From Zygnema cylindricum (lineage: Eukaryota; Streptophyta; Zygnematophyceae; Zygnematales; Zygnemataceae): a DNA stretch of 64,000 nt. The translations under genes and the position numbers were made by a program. Positions within the stretch are counted from its first letter, which is position 1; each line of letters starts with the position of its first letter. The notes under the pieces were generated by a model that was given only the letters and a program-made list of their open reading frames with translations, was not told where the DNA came from and made no database searches. The stretch is from assembly GCA_037447655.1 (NCBI GenBank), contig JBBHKE010001759.1, positions 17,743 through 81,742 on the forward strand, written 5' to 3'. This document shows positions 22,414-33,286 of this stretch, one piece after another.

Positions 22414-22590
22414 TGTCTTGCATGAGAGAGAAGCAAGGAAATTATGCATCATAACCAGCAAAGTCATGCTCAGACATATATACAAACGAAAATGAATGAG
22501 ATAGGAAAAATATATATACAAGATGCAAAAGAATAAAGGTGAAGATGACCAAATGAATAAAAGGGAAGAATACTCCCCTTCCATGAAGTG
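22414..22590 (-). repeat. Extra partial LTR tail of X (tandem copy), split by Copia C
   Basis: Repeats 21077-21255 (TGTCTTGCATGAGAGAGAAG...GAATACTCCCC). The remaining bases, matching 21256-21265, lie beyond Copia C at 30217-30233. Thus a second LTR tail stood before the 3' LTR, only two bases away from it. It carries the AAGTG target site of Copia C. Confidence 0.75.
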
Positions 22591-24981
22591 TGTTTTTCTA
22601 CAACCACCGTTGCAGGCCAAGAACCAGCAGTAGTAGTGGAAGTAGACATGAAAAATAGCAGAAACTATCAAAGTACCTACTCAACATCCAACTTAAAATT
22701 GACACAAAATATGACTCAGAAAGCCAATATGCTTCAAATTCGCCACAGTGATACAAAATACAGTAAACTAACAATTCCCAAAATTGAAGCCCAAATGACT
22801 TTGTAAACCATAAGATATGATGTCAAGAAGTTTCCCAAAAACTGCCCTTAGAAAATCATATTCCCAAAACTGGATGCTACAAAATTGGCTAAGTCCTAAG
22901 CTATATACTCACACTGTCGATCTACTGATCTACACTAAATTTGGTAACCGTTACTACGGATATTATCCTGACTAATGACAAAGCATCCTACCTGTACGTC
23001 ACTGTACCTCAAAACCCTAATTATTATTTTCTAAAAACCTCATTAATGGAACATTATTTTTTTTATCACACTAAACTACAAACTAATGTTATTCAAATAT
23101 TTATAGACATTGAACCATACACAAAACGTTCTAACCGTACACAAAACGTTCCTAATGTTAAGTTAGCGGTAGCCGCTAAAGTCCACCCGAATACGATCGT
23201 GTAGTACGAAGCACCTGAGTGCTTCGTCACTTGTGGTCCCACGTGAATCACGCCTCGTCACTTTGTGGTCGCACGTAAATCACGCCTCGTCACTTGCGGT
23301 CCCACGTGAATCGCGTTTGTCGACGTCTCTCAAAATCAATGATCATAATGCACTTCCGAAATATCCGGATGTTTCTATTTAATGATCATAAAAATATTCC
23401 GTACCATATAATTCCAAAATATCTGTATGACTCCAAAAATACTCGTACCATATATTTTCTGAGATATCCGGATCAGATTCCGTCTGTCTGATCTGGCGAT
23501 TCCAATTCTCTGGTGTGTGACGCGTGTCGACGTCACTCTGTAAAACTTGCAAAGGTACAATACACTATATTGTACTTTGCCTACTGTAACACTAATAAAG
23601 GTAAGTCTATTATTCTTTGGTCTAAAATAGACCGCAGAAGCCACCCAAACTATCATGCAAAAAGCTAAGCGAAGCTAGGCCGATGAACAATCATTTGAAA
23701 AACATCCTCCATATGCGTACACAGACGCAACAAAATGCATACACAGATGCATTAAACAACAACTAGGGTTTCATGGAATAATCAACATAAACAAACTTTA
23801 TGACAACAACTATGGTATGATGGAATAATCAACATAAAAAAACCTTAGGACAAATGCATTAACAATGTATAACAAACAAACATATAAATAATAACACATG
23901 AATGCATCACACAAAAACAAATGTATAATCAAATAATCAATTTATCACTTAAAGTGCATGACCTAATCGACAACCCTAAAATACTACATCTTTGGTCCCC
24001 ACTTTACTAACCAGCATTGATGATAAATTCCTAACAAAGCTCATTCCTATATATACACTTGTGAGCTGTCAACAAATAGATACATGTCAAAATAACCAAC
24101 GTAACTTCCACTAAGTAGTATTACACCATGAGAACATATTACGACAAATAATCCTAACTGTTAGTGTACACCTGAGAGTCGACCAATCATAATAGTACAC
24201 TTGTTTGCAAGTTAGACACTACATACACACAAATTAAATTGCCGAAACCCTAACTGACCACCAAAATAAAAACTGTCATGATCAGTACTAAATTATTAAT
24301 ACACATAAGACAAGACAATGTTGATTTAAATATTTACACCGACGCGTCCGCAAAATCCAGTCGCTAAATGACAACTTGCTTAGTCACTTGTGGACAATAC
24401 CACGTAGTGAACCGACATCACAAAAGTACGGTCCACTTGATAACACGTCATCAAACAATGCGATCCTTGAAAATATCGGCGGACGCCGTCCGCCTTCCAC
24501 GTCTAGCTCGAACCACTGCCGAAATTAAACCATACTATCCAAATCTTGTCCGTACCGAAACTTCGTACCTCTCCATAAATTCCGCCGCTCAAATTCAAAG
24601 TAAGTCCATCCAAAATTGATTCTACGTACCAGTGGCGTTCTTTTTCTATAGATGTCGCCTGTCGCATTATGTTCTGTACGACCGGCAAACACCTTAAATA
24701 TTTCGTACATTTCAGATCAGATCGCTTCGCGATCCGCCGTCCATTTCCCAACGCATTCCGCGCCACTGAATTAGTCCATTAATTTTACTTGTACATTTAA
24801 TTCCCCAATCCGCAAATCCTTTCGAACCTCCACAGTATATCAGATAATTACATACGCACGCAAACATGCATACGCACATACAAAATTTAATCTTCCAAAA
24901 ACAACAAAGTCCTATATACCACTTTTTACAAACTATTCTAAGTCTACTCTATTTACTAACTAAAGATTTCAAATCTCAACA
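22591..24981 (-). repeat. 3' LTR of Copia C, with 1.3 kb of extra sequence
   Basis: 22591-23608 matches 29101-30140 and 24912-24981 matches 30147-30216. The extra segment 23609-24906 is flanked by AAGTC on both sides (23604-23608, 24907-24911), which fits either an insertion here or a deletion in the 5' LTR. I find no coding sequence in the extra part. The LTR holds a three-copy 31-32-bp repeat at 23225-23318 with CCACGTG and CGTCAC motifs. Confidence 0.85.
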
Positions 24982-24993
24982 CTCCCCTGAATC
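24982..24993 (-). other. Polypurine tract of Copia C
   Basis: On the minus strand GATTCAGGGGAG directly precedes the LTR start TGTTGAG, shortly after the pol stop codon at 25005. Confidence 0.75.
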
Positions 24994-25004
24994 TTTAGAC
25001 TCAG

Positions 25005-25666
25005 TTACTCACTTAGTCCAAAAGCTACTCTGCAAAAGTGCAACTTAGGAGCAGGAATGGCTTTTGTTAACATGTCAGCCACCATCTTCTCATCTGGTAA
25101 ATAACACAACTTAATGACTTTTGCAAGTACTTTTTCCCTGACAAAGTGAAGTCTAACATCCATGTGTTTACTTTTAAAATGATGGCTGGGTTTAGAGGCA
25201 ATGGAAATGGCTGCCTGGTTGTCACACCAAATAGACCGAGGACCTTTTTGCATGTACCCAAGTTCATGTAGAATAGACTTGACCCATAGGAGCTCCTACG
25301 GGGCTGAAGGTGCAGCCATATATTTAGACTCCATTGTGGATTGAGCTGTAAACTTTTGTTATTTGCTACTCCAACAGCAAGTTCCATCTCCAATCTTAAG
25401 TACAAAACCAGTTGTAGATTTCCGACTTGGCATGTCCCATAGCTGGCATCGCTCCACGTCTATATTTTCACCTCTTCTCCTCCGAGTATAAGCTTGAGAT
25501 TTCGAGTTCCTCCAAGATATCTCAACACCGTTTTTGCTTCTTCCCAATCTTCCCTTTTAGGATTCTGCAGACTTCTACTCAAGACTCCCACAGCTGCTGC
25601 AATGTCGGGTGTCCTACAATTCATAAAATACATAAGACTTCCGACTACCTATCTATATGGCTTTGA
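25005..25666 (-). pseudogene. Copia C RNase H and connection region
   Basis: On the minus strand: the end of the RT connection (about 25666-25548), KSTTGFVLKIGDGTCCWSS (ORF 25547-25359), and the RNase H with SIWCDNQAAISIASKPSHHF and MDVRLHFVREKVLAKV (25253-25005), ending LHFCRVAFGLSE and a stop. Frame changes separate the pieces. It is closely similar to the Copia A RNase H. Confidence 0.9.
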
Positions 25667-25771
25667 AGCCATAAACTCTTCCTCCCCTGTCTCTAGACTC
25701 CCACCAACCATTATGTCTGAATCTGTATCAATTCCTTCCAATTTTTGCCTGAATTCCATAGGAGTTACAGA

Positions 25772-26473
25772 TCATTTTACATCTCTCATTTCAAATCTTT
25801 CCAGCATGTTACCTATAGCTTCTTTTTGAGTCAACATAATCAGCCTCTTGTTTCTGTCTCTTTCTACCTGTAATCCTAAGATGTATTTTGCCTCACCGAG
25901 GTCCTTCATCTCGAGCCTAGACCTTAAAGCCGCTTTGATGCGGTTTATTTCAACCATTGACTTACTTATTAATAATAGATCATGCACATATACAGCAATG
26001 TAAATTACCCCATCCTCTCCTTGTAGAACATATACAGAATGATCTGAGCTAATTCTCTTAAAATCTAGCCCAATCAAAAACTCATCTAACTTCAGATTCC
26101 ACTGACACGGGGCTTGTTTTAGCCCATACAAAGATTTCATCAATTTAAACACTAATTCTTCCTTTCCCTTTTCAACATACATTTCAGGTTGTTGCATATA
26201 AATTGTTTCTTCTAACTCTCCATGGAAGAAAGCAGTTTTAACATCCATCTGATATATTTCTATATTCTCTATAGCCGCTAGACTTAGCAAAATTCTGACA
26301 GTGGGAAATCTAACAACTTGGGAGAAGGTTTCCTCAAAGTCAATACCTTCTTTTTGATTATATCCCTTGGCCACTAGTCTTACCTTATACCTTTCGATGG
26401 TGTTGTCCGGGTTCCGCTTCACCTTAAATGCCCATTTGCTGCCGATGGCTTTCCTGCCCGAAGGAAGATCCAC
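25772..26473 (-). pseudogene. Copia C reverse transcriptase, catalytic Asp replaced
   Basis: An uninterrupted 233-residue RVT_2 domain: KAIGSKWAFKVKRNPDNTI, QKEGIDFEETFSQVVRFPT, QMDVKTAFFHGELEE and LMKSLYGLKQAPCQW are all clear. The active-site motif reads YVHD instead of YVDD, so one of the two metal-binding aspartates is His. The preceding linker lies at 26480-27039 with breaks. The frame ends at a TGA before VTPMEF. Confidence 0.92.
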
Positions 26474-26479
26474 AAGCTC

Positions 26480-27039
26480 TTATGTCTGTGCCTCCATAAT
26501 GGACTTCATTTCATCGTTTGTCGCCTCGATCCACTGATTTCTCTTAGGTGATGAGAAGGCCTCCAGGATCATTAGAGGCTCCTCTGTAGCTGGAGAAAAA
26601 ATAAAGTGAGAGCTTGCTTGCAGACAGCTGCTAGATCTCTTTCCCCCCGGAAATTCAAAGGCTGAGATTGTCGGCAACCTCTTATTTCTCTGTTTAGTTT
26701 GAACCGAACTTGATCTAGTACAGAATGTGTAGTAGTTCCTTCCACCTAAGGTGTAGCTTGTGGTGAAGCATCTTGTAAAGGCACCAGAGGAACTGAAGGA
26801 AGAGGTGTCCCACTTGCCGATGGAAAGTAGACTCGCTGCGTATGGTGAAAAATGACATATTCTTGCTTTTCTTTTGCCGGTTGATCTGACACTTGAAACA
26901 GGTCAACCGAATCAAGTTCATCTTTAATCAGGATATTTCTAGAAACAATCACTTTCTGTTTCTCAAGTAGAAACACTCTATATCCTTTCGCATTATCATC
27001 ATACCCCATGAAAATCCCAGGTAAGCCTTTAGGCTCCAT
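26480..27039 (-). pseudogene. Copia C linker between integrase and RT
   Basis: On the minus strand 27039-26746 carries MEPKGLPGIFMGYDDNAKGY, the typical post-integrase block (G.F.GY....KGYR), then a low-complexity Ser/Pro linker and 26677-26480 with the block preceding RT (WIEATNDEMKSIMEAQT). Stops lie at about 26744 and 26478. Confidence 0.8.
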
Positions 27040-27198
27040 TTTCCATCTATCATGTGAAGTATCTAAAATAAAACACCTGCTACCTAAGATCTTAAAATGA
27101 CTAACATCAGGTTTTTCCCCAGTCCAAAGCTCATAAGGTGTAGTGCTAACAGACCTAGAAGCAATTATATTTTTAATATAAACAACACAGTTAAGTGC

Positions 27199-27836
27199 TT
27201 AAGCCCAGAATTTCAAATCTAGCCCTTTATCTACAAGCATGGACCGGGCACTCTCTGTCACTGTCCTATTTAATCTCTCAGACACACCATTTTGTTTCGG
27301 TGTATATGGAACTGTAAGATTGTGACTGATACTTTCGTGAAGGAGAAATTCTTCGAATTCAATCGATGTGTATTCTCCCCGTTGTCTGATCTTAACGCCA
27401 ATATTGGAACTCCATGAAGCTTTTCCGCCCACGCTTTGTAGTGTTTAAAGTGAGTAAACACTTCACTTTTATGTTGCATGAAGTAAACTTTGGTGTACCT
27501 CGAGTAGTCATCTGTAAATGTGACCATATAGTGGACCCCTCCAGCCGAAGCCACTTGTGAAGGACCGAGAACATCAGAATGGATGAGCTGCAAAACTTTT
27601 TCCGATCTATGGTATGTTTCCTGTGGAAATGGCAATTTGTGGATCTTGCCAAGTGAACAACCATCACATGTTTTTATAGGATGAGATGTGAGAGAAACTC
27701 CATCAACTTTTCCCGAATTCACCATTTTCTTTAGACTATCATAATTCATGTGTCCTAATCTCTTATGCCATAACTCATTATCAAATTCGACACTTGAGTA
27801 GAGAACATCATTTTCTTTATATTTAGCCATGTCCAT
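27199..27836 (-). pseudogene. Copia C integrase
   Basis: On the minus strand the pre-integrase zinc module (HKRLGHMNYDSLKKMV ... CDGCSLGKIHKLP) is followed by the core with D in LIHSDVLGPS, D in ALRSDNG and, after a frame change near 27400, E in NGVSERLNRTV. One frame change and stops flank it; otherwise it is well conserved. Confidence 0.9.
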
Positions 27837-28141
27837 CCTTTACATTTTGCTAACATCTCTAGTTCCTGTTACTACGACTTTCCCTTTCTTGCTAACAACC
27901 TGTTCCCTCCTTTCAAAGCAACTTCAAAGCCTTTGCTCTCCACTAATGATGTAGAAAAAAGATTTTAACCCTAAAAATTTGGAATATACAAAACATTGTG
28001 AAAGGTTCTCTCTACCAACTTTCCCCCCACATCTACCATCAATGATACATCACCCTGAGCTGAGGTTTGAACACTCATGCCGCAAGCATATTAGATACTC
28101 TTTGGAGATGTTTGTTGCAGATTCGTAAAAGCCGCCATGTT

Positions 28142-28810
28142 CTAACACATGTGGGCAGACGCTCCCGTGTCCATGAACCATCCTGCATACTTTGGACCCT
28201 CCATGGCAGCCGCCATAGCAAAGAAATCCGCCTCCTCTTGCTCATTGAAGATGAGAGACTCATCTATATCAGTTGCAGAAGCTGAAAAAAGAGCATTTCC
28301 ACGGGAAGGATTTCCAGAAAAACCTTTGTGATACTGGCTCTGCTGCCAACCTGGCCTGTATAAACTTGTCTCATTAGCCTTCTTCAATTTTGGACAGTAC
28401 CTGTATCCATGACCCTTCTCAAAACAATAGAAACAAGTAGTAGTAGATGGCCTATTCTGCCTTGGATTAAACTGATTTTGATTCAGATTAAACTGATATC
28501 TTTTGTCAAAGTCTGTTGCAAATGCTTCAACCTTTCCTTCTCCATCAAGGAGTTTAGTATTTGTTTCTTCCTCGAATATAAGATTATACGCTAACTGAAA
28601 TGACCAGCTAGCTTTATCATGACTCTTTAATTGAACAGACACACCCTTTATGCTACTAGGGAGACCTCTAATAAGCAAAGTTGTCTGTTGAAACTCAAGA
28701 AATGACCCCCCAGCAGAAGAGTGAGCATCAATGAGCGCGCGAAAATTGTCACAATACTCAACCATAGTTCCCCCCGTGTATTTGTATCCCCAATTTTTTC
28801 CAGCCACCAA
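28142..28810 (-). pseudogene. Copia C Gag C-terminus with zinc knuckle and protease start
   Basis: An uninterrupted 222-residue frame with capsid helices (LIDAHSSAGGSFLEFQQTT, LIRGLPSSIKGV), a CCHC knuckle CFYCFEKGHGYRYC and the protease motif WFMDTGASAHMC (D-T-G). The rest of the protease (28141-27837) is broken. Confidence 0.9.
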
Positions 28811-28819
28811 GAGCTCCTC

Positions 28820-29158
28820 CTAAACATTCGCTTTCTCAAAAGCGGATTTGAGGGATGTCCAAATCTCCCTCGCCTTCTTCATTTTCAGTCGAGACATGAC
28901 CAAATTTTCTGAAATACAAAGAATTAGATTGTTCCTTGCCATTGAATTCTTTTTCGCCCAAGTTGGATCTGTTTCATCAAGGGAGCCATCCAAGACCCCC
29001 AATAAGTCAACAGTTTCAAACGACGATTCAACCATCGCCGCCCAGTACGCATACTTTTGGCCATTGAAGATAGGAATTCTTGACAAAAGGCCCATAACCA
29101 GTAGTTCTACAACCACCGTTGAAGGCCGAGAACCAGCAGTAGTAGTGGAAGTAGACAT
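28820..29158 (-). pseudogene. Copia C Gag N-terminus, starting inside the 5' LTR
   Basis: Starts MSTSTTTAGSRPS and contains IPIFNGQKYAYWAAMVESSF, the usual Copia Gag N-terminal block, ending in a stop before the frame of 28810-28142. Its first codons (29158-29101) lie in the repeated LTR end, so the ATG is part of the LTR if the LTR boundary is as inferred. The same start also occurs in the 3' LTR at about 22645. Confidence 0.8.
29089..29100 (-). other. Possible primer-binding site of Copia C
   Basis: On the minus strand TGGTTATGGGCC follows the inferred LTR end. It begins with the universal TGG and partly resembles Met-type primer sites. It lies inside the Gag reading frame, so the assignment is tentative. 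Confidence 0.4.
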
Positions 29159-30216
29159 GAAAAACAGCAGAAACTATCAAAGTACCTACTCAACAGCCAA
29201 CTTAGAATTGACACAAAATATGACTCAGAAAGCCAATATGCTTCAAATTCGCCACAGTGATACAAAATACAGTAAACTGACAATTCCCAAAATTAGAGCC
29301 CAAATGACTTAATAAACCATAAGATATGATGTCTGGAATTTTCCCAAAAAACTGCCCTTAGAAAATCATATTCCCAAAAACTGCCCTTAGAAAATCATAT
29401 TCCCAAAACTGGATGCTACAAAATTGGCTAAGTCCTAAGCTATATACTCACACTGTCGATCTACTGATCTACACTAAATTTGGTAACCGTTACTACGGAT
29501 ATTATCCTGACTAATGACAAAGCATCCTACCTGTACGTCACTGTACCTCAAAACCCTAATTATTATTTTCTAAAAACCTCATTAATGGAACACTATTTTT
29601 TTTATCACACTAAACTACAAACTAATGTTATTCAAATATTTACAGACATTGAACCATACACAAAACGTTCTAACCGTACACAAAACGTTCCTAATGTTAA
29701 GTCAGCGGTAGCCGCTAAAGTCCACCCGAATAAGATCGTGTAGTACGAAGCACCTGAGTGCTTCGTCACTTGTGGTCCCACGTGAATCACGCCTCGTCAC
29801 TTTGTGGTCGCACGTAAATCACGCCTCGTCACTTGCGGTCCCACGTGAATCGCGTTTGTCGACGTCTCTCAAAATCAATGATCATAATGCACTTCCGAAA
29901 TATCCGGATGTTTCTATTTAATGATCATAAAAATATTCCGTAACATATAATTCCAAAATATATGTATGACTCCAAAAATAGTCGTACCATATATTTTCCG
30001 AGATATCCGGATCAGATTCCGTCCGTCTGATCTGGCGATTCCAATTCTCTGGTGCGTGACGCGTGTCGACGTCACTCCGTAAAACCTGCAAAGGTACAAT
30101 ACACTCTATTGTACTTTCCCTACTGTAACTTTAATAAAGGTGAGTCTTATATACCACTTTTTAGAAACTATTCTAAGTCTACTCTATTTACTAACTAAAG
30201 ATTTCAAATCTCAACA
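29101..30216 (-). repeat. 5' LTR of Copia C
   Basis: About 1116 bp. It begins TGTTGAGATTTG on the minus strand at 30216 and matches 22591-23608 plus 24912-24981 of the 3' LTR. It holds the three-copy 31-32-bp repeat at 29764-29857. Reading frames such as 29480-29743 are LTR sequence. Confidence 0.85.
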
Positions 30217-30233
30217 AAGTGACCCCTATAATT

Positions 30234-30248
30234 CCCCCCCCCAGCTCC
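30234..30248 (-). other. G-rich polypurine tract before the 3' end of X
   Basis: On the minus strand a GGAG segment and a run of G lie between the PHD stop codon and the LTR-tail sequence AATTATAGGGG. This is the expected place for the plus-strand primer, although an extra LTR tail follows rather than a clean LTR start. Confidence 0.45.
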
Positions 30249-30476
30249 TTAGCCTGCGGAAGAGCTGGTCAAAACCATTGGCGGCTCACGACGACCATGG
30301 CAAAACAAATGGCCAGCTGGCACAGCTGTCAATGGAGGAACTAAGCACTCCATGTGGAACCCTTGGTTACAATGGTCGCATAAGAGCATGGAAGTCTCGC
30401 CGTCTGCTCGCCTGCAAATGGTACATTCGGTCGCCTCTGTGATTGGCATCCTCATCGGATCCATATCCTGTGACAA
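30249..30476 (-). pseudogene. PHD finger at the C-terminal end of the X integrase
   Basis: The minus-strand frame shows a C4HC3 PHD-type zinc finger: CTIC, then MLLCDHC, then GFHMEC and finally LFCHGR, followed by a short tail and a stop. The family consensus ends C-x2-C; here the last Cys position is Arg (CGT), one transition away from a Cys codon (TGT). PHD fingers of this kind read histone H3 tails. It follows the integrase C-terminus directly, the place where chromoviruses carry a chromodomain, so it would plausibly steer integration. A frame change separates it from the preceding integrase frame (30780-30452). Confidence 0.82.
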
Positions 30477-31095
30477 ATCCGGTAAGTAATAAGGTGCACA
30501 GTTCTTTGAATGCTCTCGATTATCCTGGTATCCGCACCCTGGAAACCCAACATCCCATTAGCATCCATTTCCACCACACGAAGAATGTGTAGTGAAACAT
30601 ACGTGTCCAAAGTGTCGAAAGATTGTCGTCGAAGGTATACGTAATCTCCGACTTGGTAAGATTTCTGTTGAGGCTTGTAACTGCCACTTTGCTTGGTGGC
30701 AAAGCGCAAAGTATCCCGATGTTGGACAATATGAAAATTATCAAAAGCCATAGGCATCTCACGAGCAAAAAGCAAAGCACGGCGAGTTAGTTTTCTTCCA
30801 AGAATATGGTGTCAGACATTAGAGGCAAAGGTAAACTTGTTGCTTTCTAAATATTCCGACCGAGCAAGGGTGCTCGACCGAAGAGAATATAGTACGGGCT
30901 GAAATTAGCCAAGCTAGCGTGTACAGACATCCGGTAGCCCATGGTGATATAACCCAAGGATTCGTCGCAGACAGAGATGTGTTTCTCCAAACAATGCTTT
31001 TGGAGAGCTCGCTTGAAAGTTTGGACAGCTCGATCCGCCAAGCTATCGGCTTGTGGGTGATCACAACTCTGAAACTCTGAGACCTCCATTGGCCC
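30452..31095 (-). pseudogene. Gypsy X integrase, C-terminal half
   Basis: On the minus strand 31089-30847 holds the end of the integrase core (SCDHPQADSLADRAVQTFKR, where ADRA is at the catalytic Glu position, and SPYYILFGRAPLL). 30780-30452 holds the C-terminal barrel-like part (KSYQVGDYVYLRRQS, VVEMDANGMLGFQGAD). The two frames differ by a shift. In other Gypsy integrases the equivalent of ADRA reads AER; here Asp stands for Glu. Confidence 0.82.
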
Positions 31096-32232
31096 TCAGA
31101 GTAAGCAGATCCAAAAAGAAGCTTATCTAGATAGTGCCGACTCCAAGTGGATATAAACCCAAATGACTGACCCTTTGACAATCAAAACCCAAATATAGAT
31201 TCACCCCTATGAAATAACACTTTCTGTGTGGTCAGTTCCACCACCCAATGCAAAGTTAGAATATGAGATTTGGACACATTCACCCACTTTGACTTTCCCT
31301 TAGAAATATCGCCACCCTGGCAGACAAAAACTCTGACCGACTACACCCCTGTGTAGCGTGGACTCCTCTGAGTCCGCAGCAAAAAGAATCACTGAAAATG
31401 GTCAAGTAAATTGATAGTTATGGCTGGCCAAAGTTTGCCATTTATACAAGGTGCTCTCTGGGAGAGGCAGCTACTTACCCAAAATTTTCTAAGTCCTATT
31501 TCCCCTCTAAAACTCTATCTACTGAAGTACGGCACCAATCAAATTACTGTGTCGTACAGAAAAGTACAGGTGCCGGTGTACTTTCTGTACGGCCATTGTA
31601 CAACATGGCCAAATTGTCGACACGTGTCATAGACGGATTCGTTCCCGCAATCTCCGGAGTCGCCGCAATCCAACATTGTCGCGCCACGTGTCACATGAAG
31701 TGGCGATGGCTGAAAAACGCCAAAAGTACATGTTCCGTGATCGCGGCACCTATCGCGCCCGTCCGATCAAAAACCGGCTATAATCTTAGCCGCTGAAATT
31801 CGACGCGCGGTATTTGTTTCGCTATCGAAACAAATGCGCGGTATCCGTTTCGTACCCGTACTGTACTCCGTACTATATTAAAACGGTATCTATGTACTAA
31901 GAATCTATTTCCCGTTAAACGATTTAGTCTACGCGTAACAATGTATATTGTAATCAAACCTAACGTAATGTAACACTAGTTTTAGGTTTAACGGTTAAAG
32001 GCAACGGCTACGCCCACTTGTCAGACGGCAGGTTTCAGGTTCAATACCTGGGTCCGTCAAGTACATTTTATTAAATCTACCTAATTCACTTTCTGTCTTC
32101 TCTAGAGAGTTTAGGTAGCCATGGCTCTAGCTCCCTTTCCAGCCTTCAGTGACTACAGCAAGTGTGGGGGCTTAGAGAAGGGGACTTAGAGGCAGACGGC
32201 ATCAGCTCTTTTTCTATCATAATACAGACCTA
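31096..32232. other. 1.1-kb insert of unknown type in the X integrase gene
   Basis: The integrase reading is interrupted between DEALINHCRTS (right side) and SCDHPQADS (left side), where related elements are continuous. No credible coding sequence lies in the insert. It has a hairpin at 31812-31835 (10-bp stem ATTTGTTTCG, 4-base loop) and a tRNA T-arm-like sequence at about 32030-32057. A short GAGTTT occurs at both borders and may be a target duplication. Confidence 0.55.
32000..32058 (+). other. Possible tRNA-derived (SINE-like) segment
   Basis: GGTTCAATACC matches the Pol III B-box consensus and folds as a T-arm; GACGG and CCGTC flank it. An A-box is only weakly recognisable (around TTTAACGGTTAAAGGC at 31987). 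No full cloverleaf can be drawn. Confidence 0.3.
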
Positions 32233-32289
32233 GAAAATACTCAAATATCAACAAACTCGTCCGACAATGATTAATTAAAGCTTCATCCA

Positions 32290-32806
32290 ACATTTCTTGA
32301 AATTCCCCTTTGAACTCCGTACCCTGGTCCGTGAGAACCTATGCAGGAGCTCCATAACGCATGAGAACGTTCTCTTTAAAAGCAGCGGTGGTCAATTTAG
32401 CTGTCTTGTGGGGAAGAGTGACCACCTCTACCCACTTGCTAAAAGTTTCAATCATTATCATGATGTATTGTTTCCCCTTTCAAGATAAGGGAAACGGTCC
32501 AGCAAGATGGACGGACCAGCGATAAAACAATCCTCTGATGGGCAATGGTTGTAGCGACACCTGCCGATTAGAGAAAGAGGTGCGTAAGCGCTCGCATGTG
32601 GCGCATTTGTGGAGAATGGCCGCCACATCCGCTTGCATTTCGGACCACCAATAGCGTGCCTTTACAAGGATCAAAGTGCGCTTGGTCTCGTCATGGCCAA
32701 GCTCAGTATGTATCTGCTCAATCAAGGACAAGCGCTCGGTTGGCCGGGGGACATGTCGATGAATGCTGTCCGCCAGCAATCGAACTAAAGATCCGTCGAG
32801 CCACAT
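32290..32806 (-). pseudogene. Gypsy X integrase, N-terminal half
   Basis: The zinc-binding module H-H-C-C is clear (HTELGHDETKRTLI ... CATCERLR, 32806-32480), followed beyond stops by the core around FSKWVEVV and TDQGTEFKGEFQEML (to about 32290). Broken by stops near 32480 and by the insert at 32232. Confidence 0.82.
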
Positions 32807-32830
32807 ATAATTTTTGGCTCGTTTCTTTAC

Positions 32831-33286
32831 TCAGTCTTCCTCCTCGGCGGTAGTACCGGGTCGAAAGGTTTGAGAGGAGAGGAAGAAGATTAATGGGCCG
32901 TCGCGCCACGGATCCGTGGCCGGCCGAGGGTGAGGCATAGAAGAGAGACAGTAAGTGATATACGAACCAGCCAACATGGCCGGTACCTCGTCCTCGTCGA
33001 AATCTTGCCGGACATTGTTATCGATGGTCCCGGGTAGTGGGTTCCGAGAAATCCCGTCGGCGTTCAAGCTTAACAAACCGGGCCGATGGATGATCTCAAC
33101 GTCCTACTCTTGTAAAATTAAAGCCCATCGGGCAAGCTTCCCTGAAAGCTTATCGATAGTCATCAACCAATGAAAGGGGTGAGGGTCAGTTAGGAGCGTG
33201 AATGGCTTGCCGTACAGATAATGTCGAAAATGAACAATACCCCATACGGCGACGAGACATTCACCCTCGTAACTACAGTAATTAGA
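32831..33286 (-). pseudogene. Gypsy X RNase H and linker
   Basis: On the minus strand: YEGECLVAVWGIVHFRHYLYG and LLTDPHPFHWLM (RNase H blocks), then the frame 33076-32831 (NADGISRNPLPG, the usual post-RNase-H block). The RNase H start (LQTDFGKPGILAILTQ) lies in the preceding RT frame. Several stops are present. Confidence 0.8.

Larger units (their letters stand above)
22591..30216 (-). mobile_element. Copia element C
   Basis: A minus-strand Ty1/Copia element with target duplication AAGTG (22586-22590, 30217-30221). LTRs: 22591-24981 (3') and about 29101-30216 (5'), both starting TGTTGAGATTTG on the minus strand. The coding order Gag, protease, integrase, RT, RNase H is complete but broken. 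The LTRs are unequal because about 1.3 kb (23609-24906) is present only in the 3' LTR. It is the youngest layer of this nest. Confidence 0.93.
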
